Assembly: GCA_003242605.1 (NCBI GenBank)
Contig: QGUZ01000318.1
Span: 1 to 5,889, forward strand
DNA length: 5,889 nt
Direction: 5' to 3'
DNA from: Actinomycetota bacterium
Lineage (GTDB): Bacteria > Actinomycetota > Actinomycetes > Streptosporangiales > Streptosporangiaceae
Part shown: positions 1-4,905 of the stretch, one piece after another
Layout: each line of letters begins with the position of its first letter
How positions within the stretch are numbered: the first letter of the stretch is position 1
Notes under the pieces: generated by a model
The model's database searches: none
Seen by the model: only the letters and a program-made list of their open reading frames with translations
Told to the model about the DNA's origin: nothing
Program-made: the position numbers and the translations under genes

Positions 1-242
1 GCGTCGACCGGACGGTCTCGGTGCGGAGCTCGCGGCGTGCAACGCCGGGTCGCCGCCGCGCTGCGGCGCACGCGGCCACCGCCGAGCACCGGGAGCGGCT
101 CGTCTCCGCCCTGATCGGCCTGCCCCACGGCGCGGTCCGCCGCCACCTCGCCGCGGGCGAGCCTCCCCGCCGATCGGCGACGAGCCGATCGCCGAGGCGT
201 GCCGGGCCGTACTCGGTCGCACGGGCCGGTGGGCCGGAGCCG
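1..242 (+). other. No supported gene; possible frame-broken coding remnant
   Basis: No open frame here carries a recognisable protein with a start and a stop. Coding-like pieces lie in different plus-strand frames. Frame 3, at about 73-162, has a run of codons nearly all ending in G/C (…EHRERLVSALIGLPHGAV…). Frame 2, at about 179-220, reads DEPIAEACRAVLGRTGRW, and at its left end it reads DGLGAELAACNAG. This is what the 3' end of a gene with two frameshifts could look like. Very GC-rich non-coding DNA also produces such frames by chance, and one minus-strand frame is open too. The frame-2 piece would run to a stop at 302-304, overlapping the VOC gene. I do not recognise a family. Confidence 0.2.
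168..194 (-). terminator. Strong hairpin downstream of the VOC gene, possible terminator
   Basis: CGATCGGC at 171-178 and GCCGATCG at 184-191 are perfect reverse complements around a 5-base loop (GACGA). Two further pairs form outside a single C·C mismatch (168-169 with 193-194). The hairpin lies about 50-75 bases past the stop codon of the minus-strand VOC gene, where a transcription end is expected. No T-run follows it on the minus strand, so it would be a T-less actinobacterial type of terminator or only an RNA-stabilising structure. Confidence 0.4.
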
Positions 243-617
243 CTAGCCGCGCGGCCGCCGCTCGACGATCATCACCTCGTTGGCGTCCGGGTCGGTCGCC
301 TTGATGTAGGTGCCCCACGGCTCCTCGACCGGGTCGGTGACGTTCACCCCGGCCTCGCGGAGCTGCCGCGCCGTGGCGTGGATGTCGTCGCAGGCGAAGG
401 TGAGGTAGGCGCCCTCGCCCGGCCGCTTGCCGAAGTCGGCGGCGGAGGACAGCACGATCGCGGTCTGCGCGCCGCGCGGGGCCACCTCCAGCCAGCGGGC
501 GCCGGGCCACATCTCCTCGTCCCGCAGCACCTCGAAGCCGAGCTTGTCCACATAGAACTCGCGGGACGCCTCCTGGTCGGCCACGTACATGACGGCCGCG
601 TTCACATGGGTGATCAT
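243..617 (-). CDS. VOC (glyoxalase/bleomycin-resistance fold) family protein, probably metal-free
   Basis: This is a 124-residue cytoplasmic protein with one vicinal-oxygen-chelate domain made of two βαβββ halves. Visible hallmarks are FYVDKLGFEVLRDEE (residues 21-35), RWLEVAPRGAQTAIVL (41-56), YLTFACDDI (71-79) and TDPDANEVMIVE (108-119). This length is normal for single-domain VOC proteins. The ATG at 617 is preceded by GGGAGGA (621-627 on the minus strand), four bases before the start, which decides the start over the longer open frame reaching 1055. When E. coli GloA is aligned by eye, its metal ligands H5, E56, H74 and E122 correspond to A7, V55, Y71 and M116. This is therefore unlikely to be a metal-dependent glyoxalase I. 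It fits the actinobacterial WxEVAPxGAQT-type subgroup, whose substrate is unknown to me. A ligand-binding or resistance role is possible. The gene appears monocistronic, with an SOS-like palindrome 33-48 bases upstream of the start. Confidence 0.9.
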   Translation of the reverse strand: MITHVNAAVMYVADQEASREFYVDKLGFEVLRDEEMWPGARWLEVAPRGAQTAIVLSSAADFGKRPGEGAYLTFACDDIHATARQLREAGVNVTDPVEEPWGTYIKATDPDANEVMIVERRPRG

Positions 618-620
618 GAG

Positions 621-627
621 TCCTCCC
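621..627 (-). promoter_or_regulatory. Ribosome binding site of the VOC gene
   Basis: The minus strand reads GGGAGGA, a near-perfect Shine-Dalgarno match, four to five bases before the ATG at 615-617 when counted from its GGAGG core. It fixes the short 124-residue start and argues against the open in-frame extension upstream. Confidence 0.8.
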
Positions 628-649
628 GTCCGCCGGACCCGAGCATTGT

Positions 650-665
650 TCGAATATCTGTTCGA
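650..665. promoter_or_regulatory. Candidate LexA/SOS box upstream of the VOC gene
   Basis: On the minus strand this 16-mer reads TCGAACAGATATTCGA. The mycobacterial and wider actinobacterial LexA box is TCGAAC-N4-GTTCGA, so 11 of the 12 specified bases match. The one difference is an A for G in the second half-site. The outer TTCGAA arms extend the symmetry to 649-666. The element is 33 to 48 bases upstream of the VOC start codon, a normal operator distance. I cannot place a convincing -10/-35 pair around it. Another palindrome-binding repressor could use the same site. Confidence 0.5.
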
Positions 666-1131
666 AGTACGGCTCCTATGTTCTCTATCCCCACCCGGCG
701 GGCCGAGGCAAGGGATTCCGCGATTACGGGTGCCGTCGTCGCGGGCAAAGGGTGTGCCCGGGTGCCAGCCGGAATTCGGCGCGGCACGGCCCGCCGCCGC
801 TGCGTGCGGCATTAACGCCGTGGTTCCGGCGGGCGAACCGAACTCGTGGCGCTCGCCCGGCCCTGTGCCGGGTTCGGAGGCGATGGTGCGGACGGGGAGC
901 CGGCCCACGTGGCGAGGCCGTTCCACCTGGCACGCGCCGGACGCCGCCCGGGCCGCCGGGTACCCGACGGCCCGGCCAAGGGGCGAGCCCGCCGCCCGCC
1001 CGCCGGATCGGGGCACCGCCCGAATATCGCGCGAAATCCGCGTCACCGGGCCCAATACCGGTTCAGCCCTTGTCCCGGCGGCGATTTCGGCCGCGAAGAT
1101 CGGCGTTTTCGGGCCCGGACGCCCGACGGTC

Positions 1132-1148
1132 GTACGGCGGCGCCGTAC
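1132..1148 (-). terminator. Perfect 17-base palindrome past the 108-residue gene, possible hairpin
   Basis: GTACGGCG (1132-1139) and CGCCGTAC (1141-1148) are exact reverse complements around a single central base. As RNA this folds into a 7-bp stem with a 3-base loop. It lies about 95-110 bases downstream of the stop of the minus-strand 108-residue gene. It could end or stabilise that transcript, or it could be a protein-binding palindrome. No T-run adjoins it. Confidence 0.3.
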
Positions 1149-1241
1149 CCGGCCGGAGGCGCTGGACGGGATCCGCGGGAACGGTGATTTTCAGCCGGCT
1201 ATGCCTGGCCTGCCCGCCGTTCGGCCGCAGCACGGCCGTCG

Positions 1242-1568
1242 TCAGGCGTCGGCGGGCGGGTCCTTCGCGACGTCCTGCTGGAGCAGGTCCTGCAGCTCGA
1301 GTGCGGTGAGGTCGACCGCCGCGAGGGTGAAGATGTTGGCGACCCGCGAAGGGGAGAGGCCGGCGTCGGTGAGCTGGGTGAGCGCGACGGCGGCGCGGAG
1401 CATCACCCGGCCGATCGTGACCTCGTCGACGTCCTCCAGGTCGGCCCGCCACAGGTCGGCGAACTGCTGGCCCAGTCTGCGATCGCCGTCGATCCGGGGA
1501 TCGTTCAGCTCCGGGCTGGACAGGATTCGAGCGAGGTCTTCGCGCTCCTCCCTGGAGAGTTTGCTCAT
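1242..1568 (-). CDS. Small conserved-looking protein of unknown function (108 aa)
   Basis: I do not recognise a named family. The protein is small, charged, predicted soluble and mostly helical, with no signal peptide or membrane segment. It starts MSKLSREEREDLARIL, has DVDEVTIGRV at 46-55 and ends in an acidic, Leu-rich helix (about 80-98, …DLTALELQDLLQQ) and a short polar tail. Codons end almost entirely in G or C, which supports a real gene. The ATG at 1568 has only a modest purine stretch (GAGAGGG) three bases upstream, so initiation may be weak or partly leaderless. Its N-terminus and the TIGRV segment align with the N-terminal domain of the divergent 366-residue protein, with an extra block of about 18 residues (about 16-33). 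The two genes diverge from a shared 465-base region. A role as a partner or regulator of that protein is conceivable but unproven. Confidence 0.75.
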   Translation of the reverse strand: MSKLSREEREDLARILSSPELNDPRIDGDRRLGQQFADLWRADLEDVDEVTIGRVMLRAAVALTQLTDAGLSPSRVANIFTLAAVDLTALELQDLLQQDVAKDPPADA

Positions 1569-1651
1569 CGGCCCTCTCGTTTCCCACCGTTTTCTTTAGG
1601 CTCACCCACTTCACTGATCGTATGCGCCGGTATCGAGCCGTGCGGAGGTTG

Positions 1652-1668
1652 ATGGGCGATCCGCCCAT
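1652..1668. promoter_or_regulatory. Perfect 7+3+7 palindrome between the divergent genes
   Basis: ATGGGCG (1652-1658) and CGCCCAT (1662-1668) are exact reverse complements separated by ATC. The element is about 84 bases upstream of the 108-residue gene and over 360 bases from the plus-strand gene. It suits an operator for a dimeric regulator of the minus-strand gene, or a leader hairpin if transcription starts further upstream. The regulator is unknown. Confidence 0.35.
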
Positions 1669-1926
1669 TCCGCGGGTGGGGGTTCGGCGCGCCGATCGCC
1701 GTTCACCGGTGCCCGGACGGCCCGTGACGCCGCGCCGCCCGGGCCCGCCGCGACGTCCGGAATCGTCCCGCGGTCCCACGGCGCAGGGGGCCGCCGCGGC
1801 GGGGCCGTACCGCTGCCGCGCCGACGCCGGCGCTAGAGTGCACCGGCGCCCGCTGCGCGGTTCCTCCCCGGCGGCGAACGCGGCGCCGGCTCCGCAGCGT
1901 GCTCGGGGATGAACCGGTCGTCTACG

Positions 1927-1940
1927 TCGGCATGCCGCGA
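1927..1940 (+). repeat. Direct repeat copy 1 (TCGGCATGCCGCGA)
   Basis: This 14-mer recurs with one mismatch at 1968-1981, 41 bases downstream from start to start, close to four helical turns. This copy contains the perfect palindrome CGGCATGCCG (1928-1937). It lies about 95 bases upstream of the GTG start of the 366-residue gene and is a candidate activator or repressor site. Confidence 0.45.
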
Positions 1941-1967
1941 ACCCGACGGATAACGCGTACCAGTCAC

Positions 1968-1981
1968 TCGGCATGCGGCGA
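1968..1981 (+). repeat. Direct repeat copy 2 (TCGGCATGCGGCGA)
   Basis: This is the second copy of the 14-mer at 1927-1940, differing at one base (G for C), which breaks the internal palindrome. It lies about 53 bases upstream of the start codon of the 366-residue gene, so the pair may flank or overlap that gene's promoter. Helical phasing at 41 bases would put two bound proteins on the same DNA face. Confidence 0.45.
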
Positions 1982-2020
1982 CGCGAGACCATAAGAGCCG
2001 GGCCGTTACTCGGGGGGCCT

Positions 2021-2028
2021 GGGAGGAG
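2021..2028 (+). promoter_or_regulatory. Ribosome binding site of the 366-residue gene
   Basis: GGGAGGAG ends five bases before the GTG at 2034. It is a strong match to the 16S anti-Shine-Dalgarno sequence and justifies the GTG start. Confidence 0.85.
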
Positions 2029-2033
2029 TTGCC

Positions 2034-3134
2034 GTGAGTGAGCTGACGCCTGAGCAACAGGCCGAACTCGCCCTCGTGCGTGCCATCGCCGACAGCCTTC
2101 GCAGGCGCATGCCCGACCTCAACGACCGCACCCTCGGCCGGGTCGCGTTCCACATCGCCGACCTGCTCAACGGCGTCGCGATGGTGCTCACCTCGGACTC
2201 CGGCGCCGTCGTGCCCACCCGCACCGGGCCCGCGCGCACCCCGGGCACCCCGCCCACGGGCACGCCCGCCTACCCGGCCACGCCGCGCCCGCAGCCGTAC
2301 GACGTCACCGAGCCCATGCCCCGCGCGACCGACCGGCCGCCCGCCCGGTACGGCACGGCCTGGGGCACCGGCGCCACCACGTACCGGACCGGCGAAGCGC
2401 AGCCCGGACGCACCTCCGGCGAGTTCCCGGCCCAGCCGGTGGGCCCCATCCCGGGCGCGGCCCCGTTATGGTCCGCCCCGGACGACACCACCACCCAGCT
2501 CCCCGCGATCCAGGCGACCGGCGAGATCCCGATGGTGCCGCCCGACGCGTACCCCGCAGGCCGGCGGCCTGCGACCGGCGACCACCCGGCCGTACGGCGC
2601 ACCACCGGCGACTATCCGGCGGTGCGGCGCACCACCGGCGAGTACCCCGCGGCCCGGCCGGCGACCGGCGACCACCCCGCCGTGCGGCCCACCACCGGCG
2701 ACTATCCGGCGGTGCGGCGCACCACCGGCGAGTACCCCGCGGCCCGGCCGGCGACCGGCGACCAGCCCGCACTGCGCCGCCCGGGCGAGCCGGCCGCCCA
2801 GCGGCCGGGCCGGCCGCGGATCCGGTTCCCCTCGGCGGAACGGCGGACCGAGCCCCCGCGCCCGGCGCTCCCGCCCAGCGAGCCGGCCGACGGCGACTAC
2901 CTCACCGAGGCCCCGAAGGGGCCGTGGGTGGCCGAGTTCTTCCAGCTCGACGGCACGCCGCTGGAGGAGGCCCAGTGGGCCGAGCGGGACCAGGCGCTCC
3001 GTGGCATCGCGGGCCGGATCCGCTGGCTCGCCTTCGACGGCACCGAGGTCACCGTACGGCTGCGCGGCCCCGGCGGCATCGACATGGATCACGAGGCCGT
3101 GCTCGCCGCGATCGAGCGCATGCGCCGCGGCTGA
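2034..3134 (+). CDS. Unknown multi-part protein with Pro/Thr-rich linker and decapeptide repeats (366 aa)
   Basis: I do not recognise a named family. The protein is predicted cytoplasmic, with no signal peptide or membrane segment. Residues 1-52 form a helical N-terminal domain (MSELTPEQQAELALV…DLNDRTLGRV) resembling the divergent 108-residue protein. Residues 53-182 are a disordered linker rich in Pro, Thr, Gly and Ala, with degenerate TGE/SGE-P motifs. Residues 183-242 are six tandem copies of a 10-residue unit, roughly [DE][YH]PA[VA]R[RP][TA]TG, with a seventh decayed copy. A basic, Pro-rich spacer follows to about 290. Residues 296-366 form a compact C-terminal domain (GPWVAEFFQLDGTPL…IRWLAFDGTEVTVRLRG) ending in a helix. 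Many Thr and Tyr residues in the linker could be kinase targets; this is inference. Codon 145 is TTA, a rare leucine codon. The start is the GTG with a strong ribosome site. An adaptor or scaffold role joining two folded ends by a flexible repeat arm is a reasonable guess. Confidence 0.85.
   Translation: MSELTPEQQAELALVRAIADSLRRRMPDLNDRTLGRVAFHIADLLNGVAMVLTSDSGAVVPTRTGPARTPGTPPTGTPAYPATPRPQPYDVTEPMPRATDRPPARYGTAWGTGATTYRTGEAQPGRTSGEFPAQPVGPIPGAAPLWSAPDDTTTQLPAIQATGEIPMVPPDAYPAGRRPATGDHPAVRRTTGDYPAVRRTTGEYPAARPATGDHPAVRPTTGDYPAVRRTTGEYPAARPATGDQPALRRPGEPAAQRPGRPRIRFPSAERRTEPPRPALPPSEPADGDYLTEAPKGPWVAEFFQLDGTPLEEAQWAERDQALRGIAGRIRWLAFDGTEVTVRLRGPGGIDMDHEAVLAAIERMRRG
2580..2759 (+). repeat. Tandem 30-bp coding repeat, with a 90-bp higher-order duplication
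   Basis: Six in-frame 30-base units encode the decapeptide [DE][YH]PA[VA]R[RP][TA]TG, and a decayed partial unit follows at 2760. The units also form a 90-base (three-unit) higher-order repeat. Positions 2611-2674 are identical, base for base, to 2701-2764, while 2580-2610 and 2670-2700 differ at only three bases. Identity at third codon positions means the duplication is recent or kept uniform by recombination. Copy number is likely to vary between strains. Confidence 0.9.
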
Positions 3135-3157
3135 CCCGCCGGCCCGCGCCGGGGCGG
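3135..3157. terminator. Short GC hairpin between convergent genes, possible bidirectional terminator
   Basis: The two convergent genes are only 23 bases apart. CCGCC (3136-3140) can pair with GGCGG (3153-3157), and the stem continues with GGC (3141-3143) and GCC (3148-3150) across a two-base bulge, leaving a 4-base loop. There is no T-run on either side. It could end both transcripts in the T-less manner common in actinobacteria, or the transcripts may simply overlap. Confidence 0.35.
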
Positions 3158-4795
3158 TCAGCCGCGCGGGGTCAGCGAGTGCACGAACACCACGTTGGGA
3201 TAGGCCGGGTTGTCGGTGTAGCCGCGCACCCCGCCAAGGTAGGCGCGCTGGTGCACCACCACCCAGGGCACCGCGACCACCGCCAGCTCGTCCACCAGCC
3301 GGGTCTGCAGGTCGGCGTACGCCTTCTGGGCCGCGGTCCGGTCGGTGGCGAACAGGCTCGGCAGCGCGTCGATCCGCTCGTCGGTCTTCTCGTCCTTCAG
3401 GTAGGCGAAGTTGAGCGACGACGGGTCGTCCCCGTGGAAGAGGTTGCGGTACCAGGAGTAGGCGTCGGCGTAGTCGGGCCGCCAGTACATCACGAAGATG
3501 TCCTGCCGCCGCTCCGGCTCCTTGGCCCGCGCCCGGGCGAGCTGGGCCTGCCAGGACAGCGCCCGCGCCTCCAGCCGCACGTTCAGCCGGCGCAGCGCCA
3601 CCGCGAGCCGCCGGACGAGCAGGCGCTGGTCGGCGTCGCCCGCGGCGTAGGTGAGGGTGAGCCGCAGCGGCCTGCGGCCGGGGCCGTACCCGGCCTGGGC
3701 GAGGAGCCGCGCGGCCTGCGTCAGGTTCTGCCGCGGCCTGCGGTCGCGCACGTGGCCGACGAGCCCCGGCGGCACGAGCCCGGTGGCGGGCGCGACCGCC
3801 CCGTCGAGCGCGTCGACCACGCCGCGGTAGTCGATCGCGAGCTGTACGGCCCGGCGCAGCCGCCGGTTGCGCAGCGGCCCCGAGGCGGTGTTGAACAGCA
3901 GCAGCAGGTTCTGGAAGGACTGCGTGCTCACGCTGCGCACCCCGGGGGTGTTCTCCGCGCGCCGGAAGTACGGCGGGGTGACCCGGGCGAGGAAGTTCAC
4001 CTCGCCCTGCACCAGCCGCCGCCAGGCGCTCTCCTGGTCGGGCTCGACCCGGAACACCACGTTGCGGTAGCGCGGGCCGTCCCACCCGCCCCAGTAGTCG
4101 TCGAACGCCCGGAGCGTGAGCTGGGCCACCTTGCCCTCGTTCCACTCCGCGATCGTGTACGGCCCGGAGCCGGCGTCGCGGCCGCTCGCGAACCACCGCT
4201 TCAGGTCGCCCGAGCCCGCCGCGGCCGTGTCGTAGATGTAGGCGGCGTAGCCGGAGGAGGCGATCAGGTCGAGCGGGGCCGGGCGGCTCAGCTGGAACAC
4301 GACCGTGGTGGGGTCCTCGGCTGTGATGCTCTGCACCGGATCCCAGATGTACGCGGCGGGGCCGCCGAGCCGCCGGGTGCGCTCGATCGACTGCCGCACC
4401 GCCTCCGCGTCGAGCGGCCTGCCGGTGTGGAAGCGCACGTTGGGGCGCAGCCGGAAGGTCCAGGTGCGGCGGTCGGCGGAGGACCGCCAGGAGATCGCCA
4501 GGCGCGGTCCCGCCTTGCGCGTCACCGGGTTGTAGACGGTGAGCGTCTCGTAGATGTTCTGCAGCGCGATGATCTCGTTCCCGTACGCGGTGGCGGGGTC
4601 CCAGTCGTCGATCACATCGCTGCCGGTGGTGTAGACGAAGGTCGCCTCACGCACCGAGAAGTCGGGGCTGGGGGGCGGGATCACGCCGCTGCCCTCGCCG
4701 GTGCACGCGGCAAGAAGCAACGCGATGAGGATCGCGCACGCTACTGCCAACCGCGAGGACCTGCGCACGAGGACCGAACTTACTCCACGTATCAC
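3158..4795 (-). CDS. Family-5 ABC transporter solute-binding lipoprotein (peptide/nickel type)
   Basis: This is a 545-residue extracytoplasmic lipoprotein of the SBP_bac_5 (DppA/OppA/NikA-like) family, which binds peptides or other small solutes and delivers them to an ABC importer. A basic N-region and a hydrophobic stretch (about 16-30) lead to the lipobox LLAAC, with Cys31 as the lipidated residue. The mature protein has family hallmarks: TWTFRLRPNVRFHTGRPLDA (111-130), AGSGPYTI (208-215), LRNRRLRRAVQLAIDYRGVV (308-327) and a C-terminal lobe with DYADAYSWYRNLFHGDDPSS (441-460). Length is normal for the family. The GTG at 4795 gives the longest frame but has no Shine-Dalgarno. GTG at 4768 (residue 10) would give a more typical MRRSS… signal start but also lacks a well-placed site. 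No permease or ATPase adjoins it: the gene downstream is convergent and the one upstream divergent. The ligand cannot be read from sequence. Confidence 0.93.
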   Translation of the reverse strand: MIRGVSSVLVRRSSRLAVACAILIALLLAACTGEGSGVIPPPSPDFSVREATFVYTTGSDVIDDWDPATAYGNEIIALQNIYETLTVYNPVTRKAGPRLAISWRSSADRRTWTFRLRPNVRFHTGRPLDAEAVRQSIERTRRLGGPAAYIWDPVQSITAEDPTTVVFQLSRPAPLDLIASSGYAAYIYDTAAAGSGDLKRWFASGRDAGSGPYTIAEWNEGKVAQLTLRAFDDYWGGWDGPRYRNVVFRVEPDQESAWRRLVQGEVNFLARVTPPYFRRAENTPGVRSVSTQSFQNLLLLFNTASGPLRNRRLRRAVQLAIDYRGVVDALDGAVAPATGLVPPGLVGHVRDRRPRQNLTQAARLLAQAGYGPGRRPLRLTLTYAAGDADQRLLVRRLAVALRRLNVRLEARALSWQAQLARARAKEPERRQDIFVMYWRPDYADAYSWYRNLFHGDDPSSLNFAYLKDEKTDERIDALPSLFATDRTAAQKAYADLQTRLVDELAVVAVPWVVVHQRAYLGGVRGYTDNPAYPNVVFVHSLTPRG

Positions 4796-4816
4796 GCAAT
4801 GTGCAGCATGAAGGGG

Positions 4817-4847
4817 TATTTACCGCCTTCTGCCACCTGAATGTCAA
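4817..4847 (-). promoter_or_regulatory. Candidate promoter of the solute-binding protein gene
   Basis: The minus strand has a perfect -35 TTGACA (4842-4847). An AT-rich TAAATA follows at 4817-4822, with a 19-base gap. The gap is long and the -10 is imperfect, so confidence is moderate. Transcription would begin near 4810, leaving a leader of about 15 bases with no ribosome site before the GTG at 4795. Confidence 0.45.
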
Positions 4848-4860
4848 ATTCCGTGGGCGC

Positions 4861-4869
4861 TGCTAGTCT
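4861..4869 (+). promoter_or_regulatory. Candidate extended -10 element for the NIT-domain sensor gene
   Basis: TGCTAGTCT fits an extended -10 (TGn followed by TAnnnT), 36 bases before the ATG at 4906. No canonical -35 is present at the right distance. The bases there, TGTCAA at 4842-4847, are the complement of the divergent gene's TTGACA, so the two promoters would overlap. Confidence 0.4.
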
Positions 4870-4905
4870 CGTCAATTGTCTCCTCGACGCTGCGATGAGG
4901 TTGTG

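Larger units (their letters stand above)
618..1241. other. 624-base stretch without a convincing gene
   Basis: This lies between the VOC start and the end of the 108-residue gene. Several long open frames cross it on both strands, but their translations are Arg/Pro/Gly/Ala-rich low-complexity sequence with no domain, no good ribosome site and no consistent G/C third-position pattern. That is the usual behaviour of stop-poor GC-rich DNA. What can be seen is the SOS-like box at 650-665 and a 17-base palindrome at 1132-1148. No tRNA-like cloverleaf, insertion-sequence end or longer repeat was recognised. A small RNA cannot be excluded. Confidence 0.5.
1569..2033. other. 465-base divergent intergenic region
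   Basis: This separates the starts of the 108-residue gene (minus) and the 366-residue gene (plus), so it should hold promoters for both. Weak candidates are a minus-strand TACGAT (1617-1622) and a plus-strand TAGAGT (1834-1839), both fitting the loose actinobacterial TAnnnT -10. I see no good -35 partner for either. The clearer elements are the palindrome at 1652-1668 and the direct repeats at 1927-1940 and 1968-1981. Open frames in the region (for example 1622-1912) translate to low-complexity Arg/Pro/Gly/Ala sequence and are not supported as genes. The stretch is long for an actinobacterial divergent promoter. Confidence 0.5.

Noticed and set aside
678..815. Small plus-strand frame starting ATG at 678 (45 codons)
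   Set aside because: There is no ribosome site before the ATG, the product is Arg/Ala-rich without a recognisable motif, and codon use is mixed.
618..1055. In-frame upstream extension of the VOC protein to 270 residues
   Set aside because: The extension is low-complexity, has no ribosome site, and would run through the SOS-like palindrome. The ATG at 617 has a strong ribosome site and gives the normal family length.
1622..1912. 96-codon plus-strand frame in the divergent intergenic region
   Set aside because: The translation is Arg/Pro low-complexity, with no ribosome site or domain; it is a composition artefact.
2580..2764. Regular 30-bp repeats as a CRISPR array
   Set aside because: The units are contiguous with no unique spacers, lie in frame inside a gene and encode a clear decapeptide repeat.
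2466..4840. Very long open frames overlapping the 366-residue gene and the solute-binding protein gene on the opposite strands (2466-4196 minus, 2468-4840 plus)
   Set aside because: They are stop-poor shadows of two well-supported genes. Their translations are Arg/Ala/Pro/Gly-rich with no domains, and their third positions do not show the genome's G/C preference.
4842..4878. Repeated GTCAA motif (GTCAAATT and GTCAATTG) between the lipoprotein and sensor genes as an operator pair
   Set aside because: The shared core is only five bases, and one copy is explained by the TTGACA promoter element; too weak to claim.
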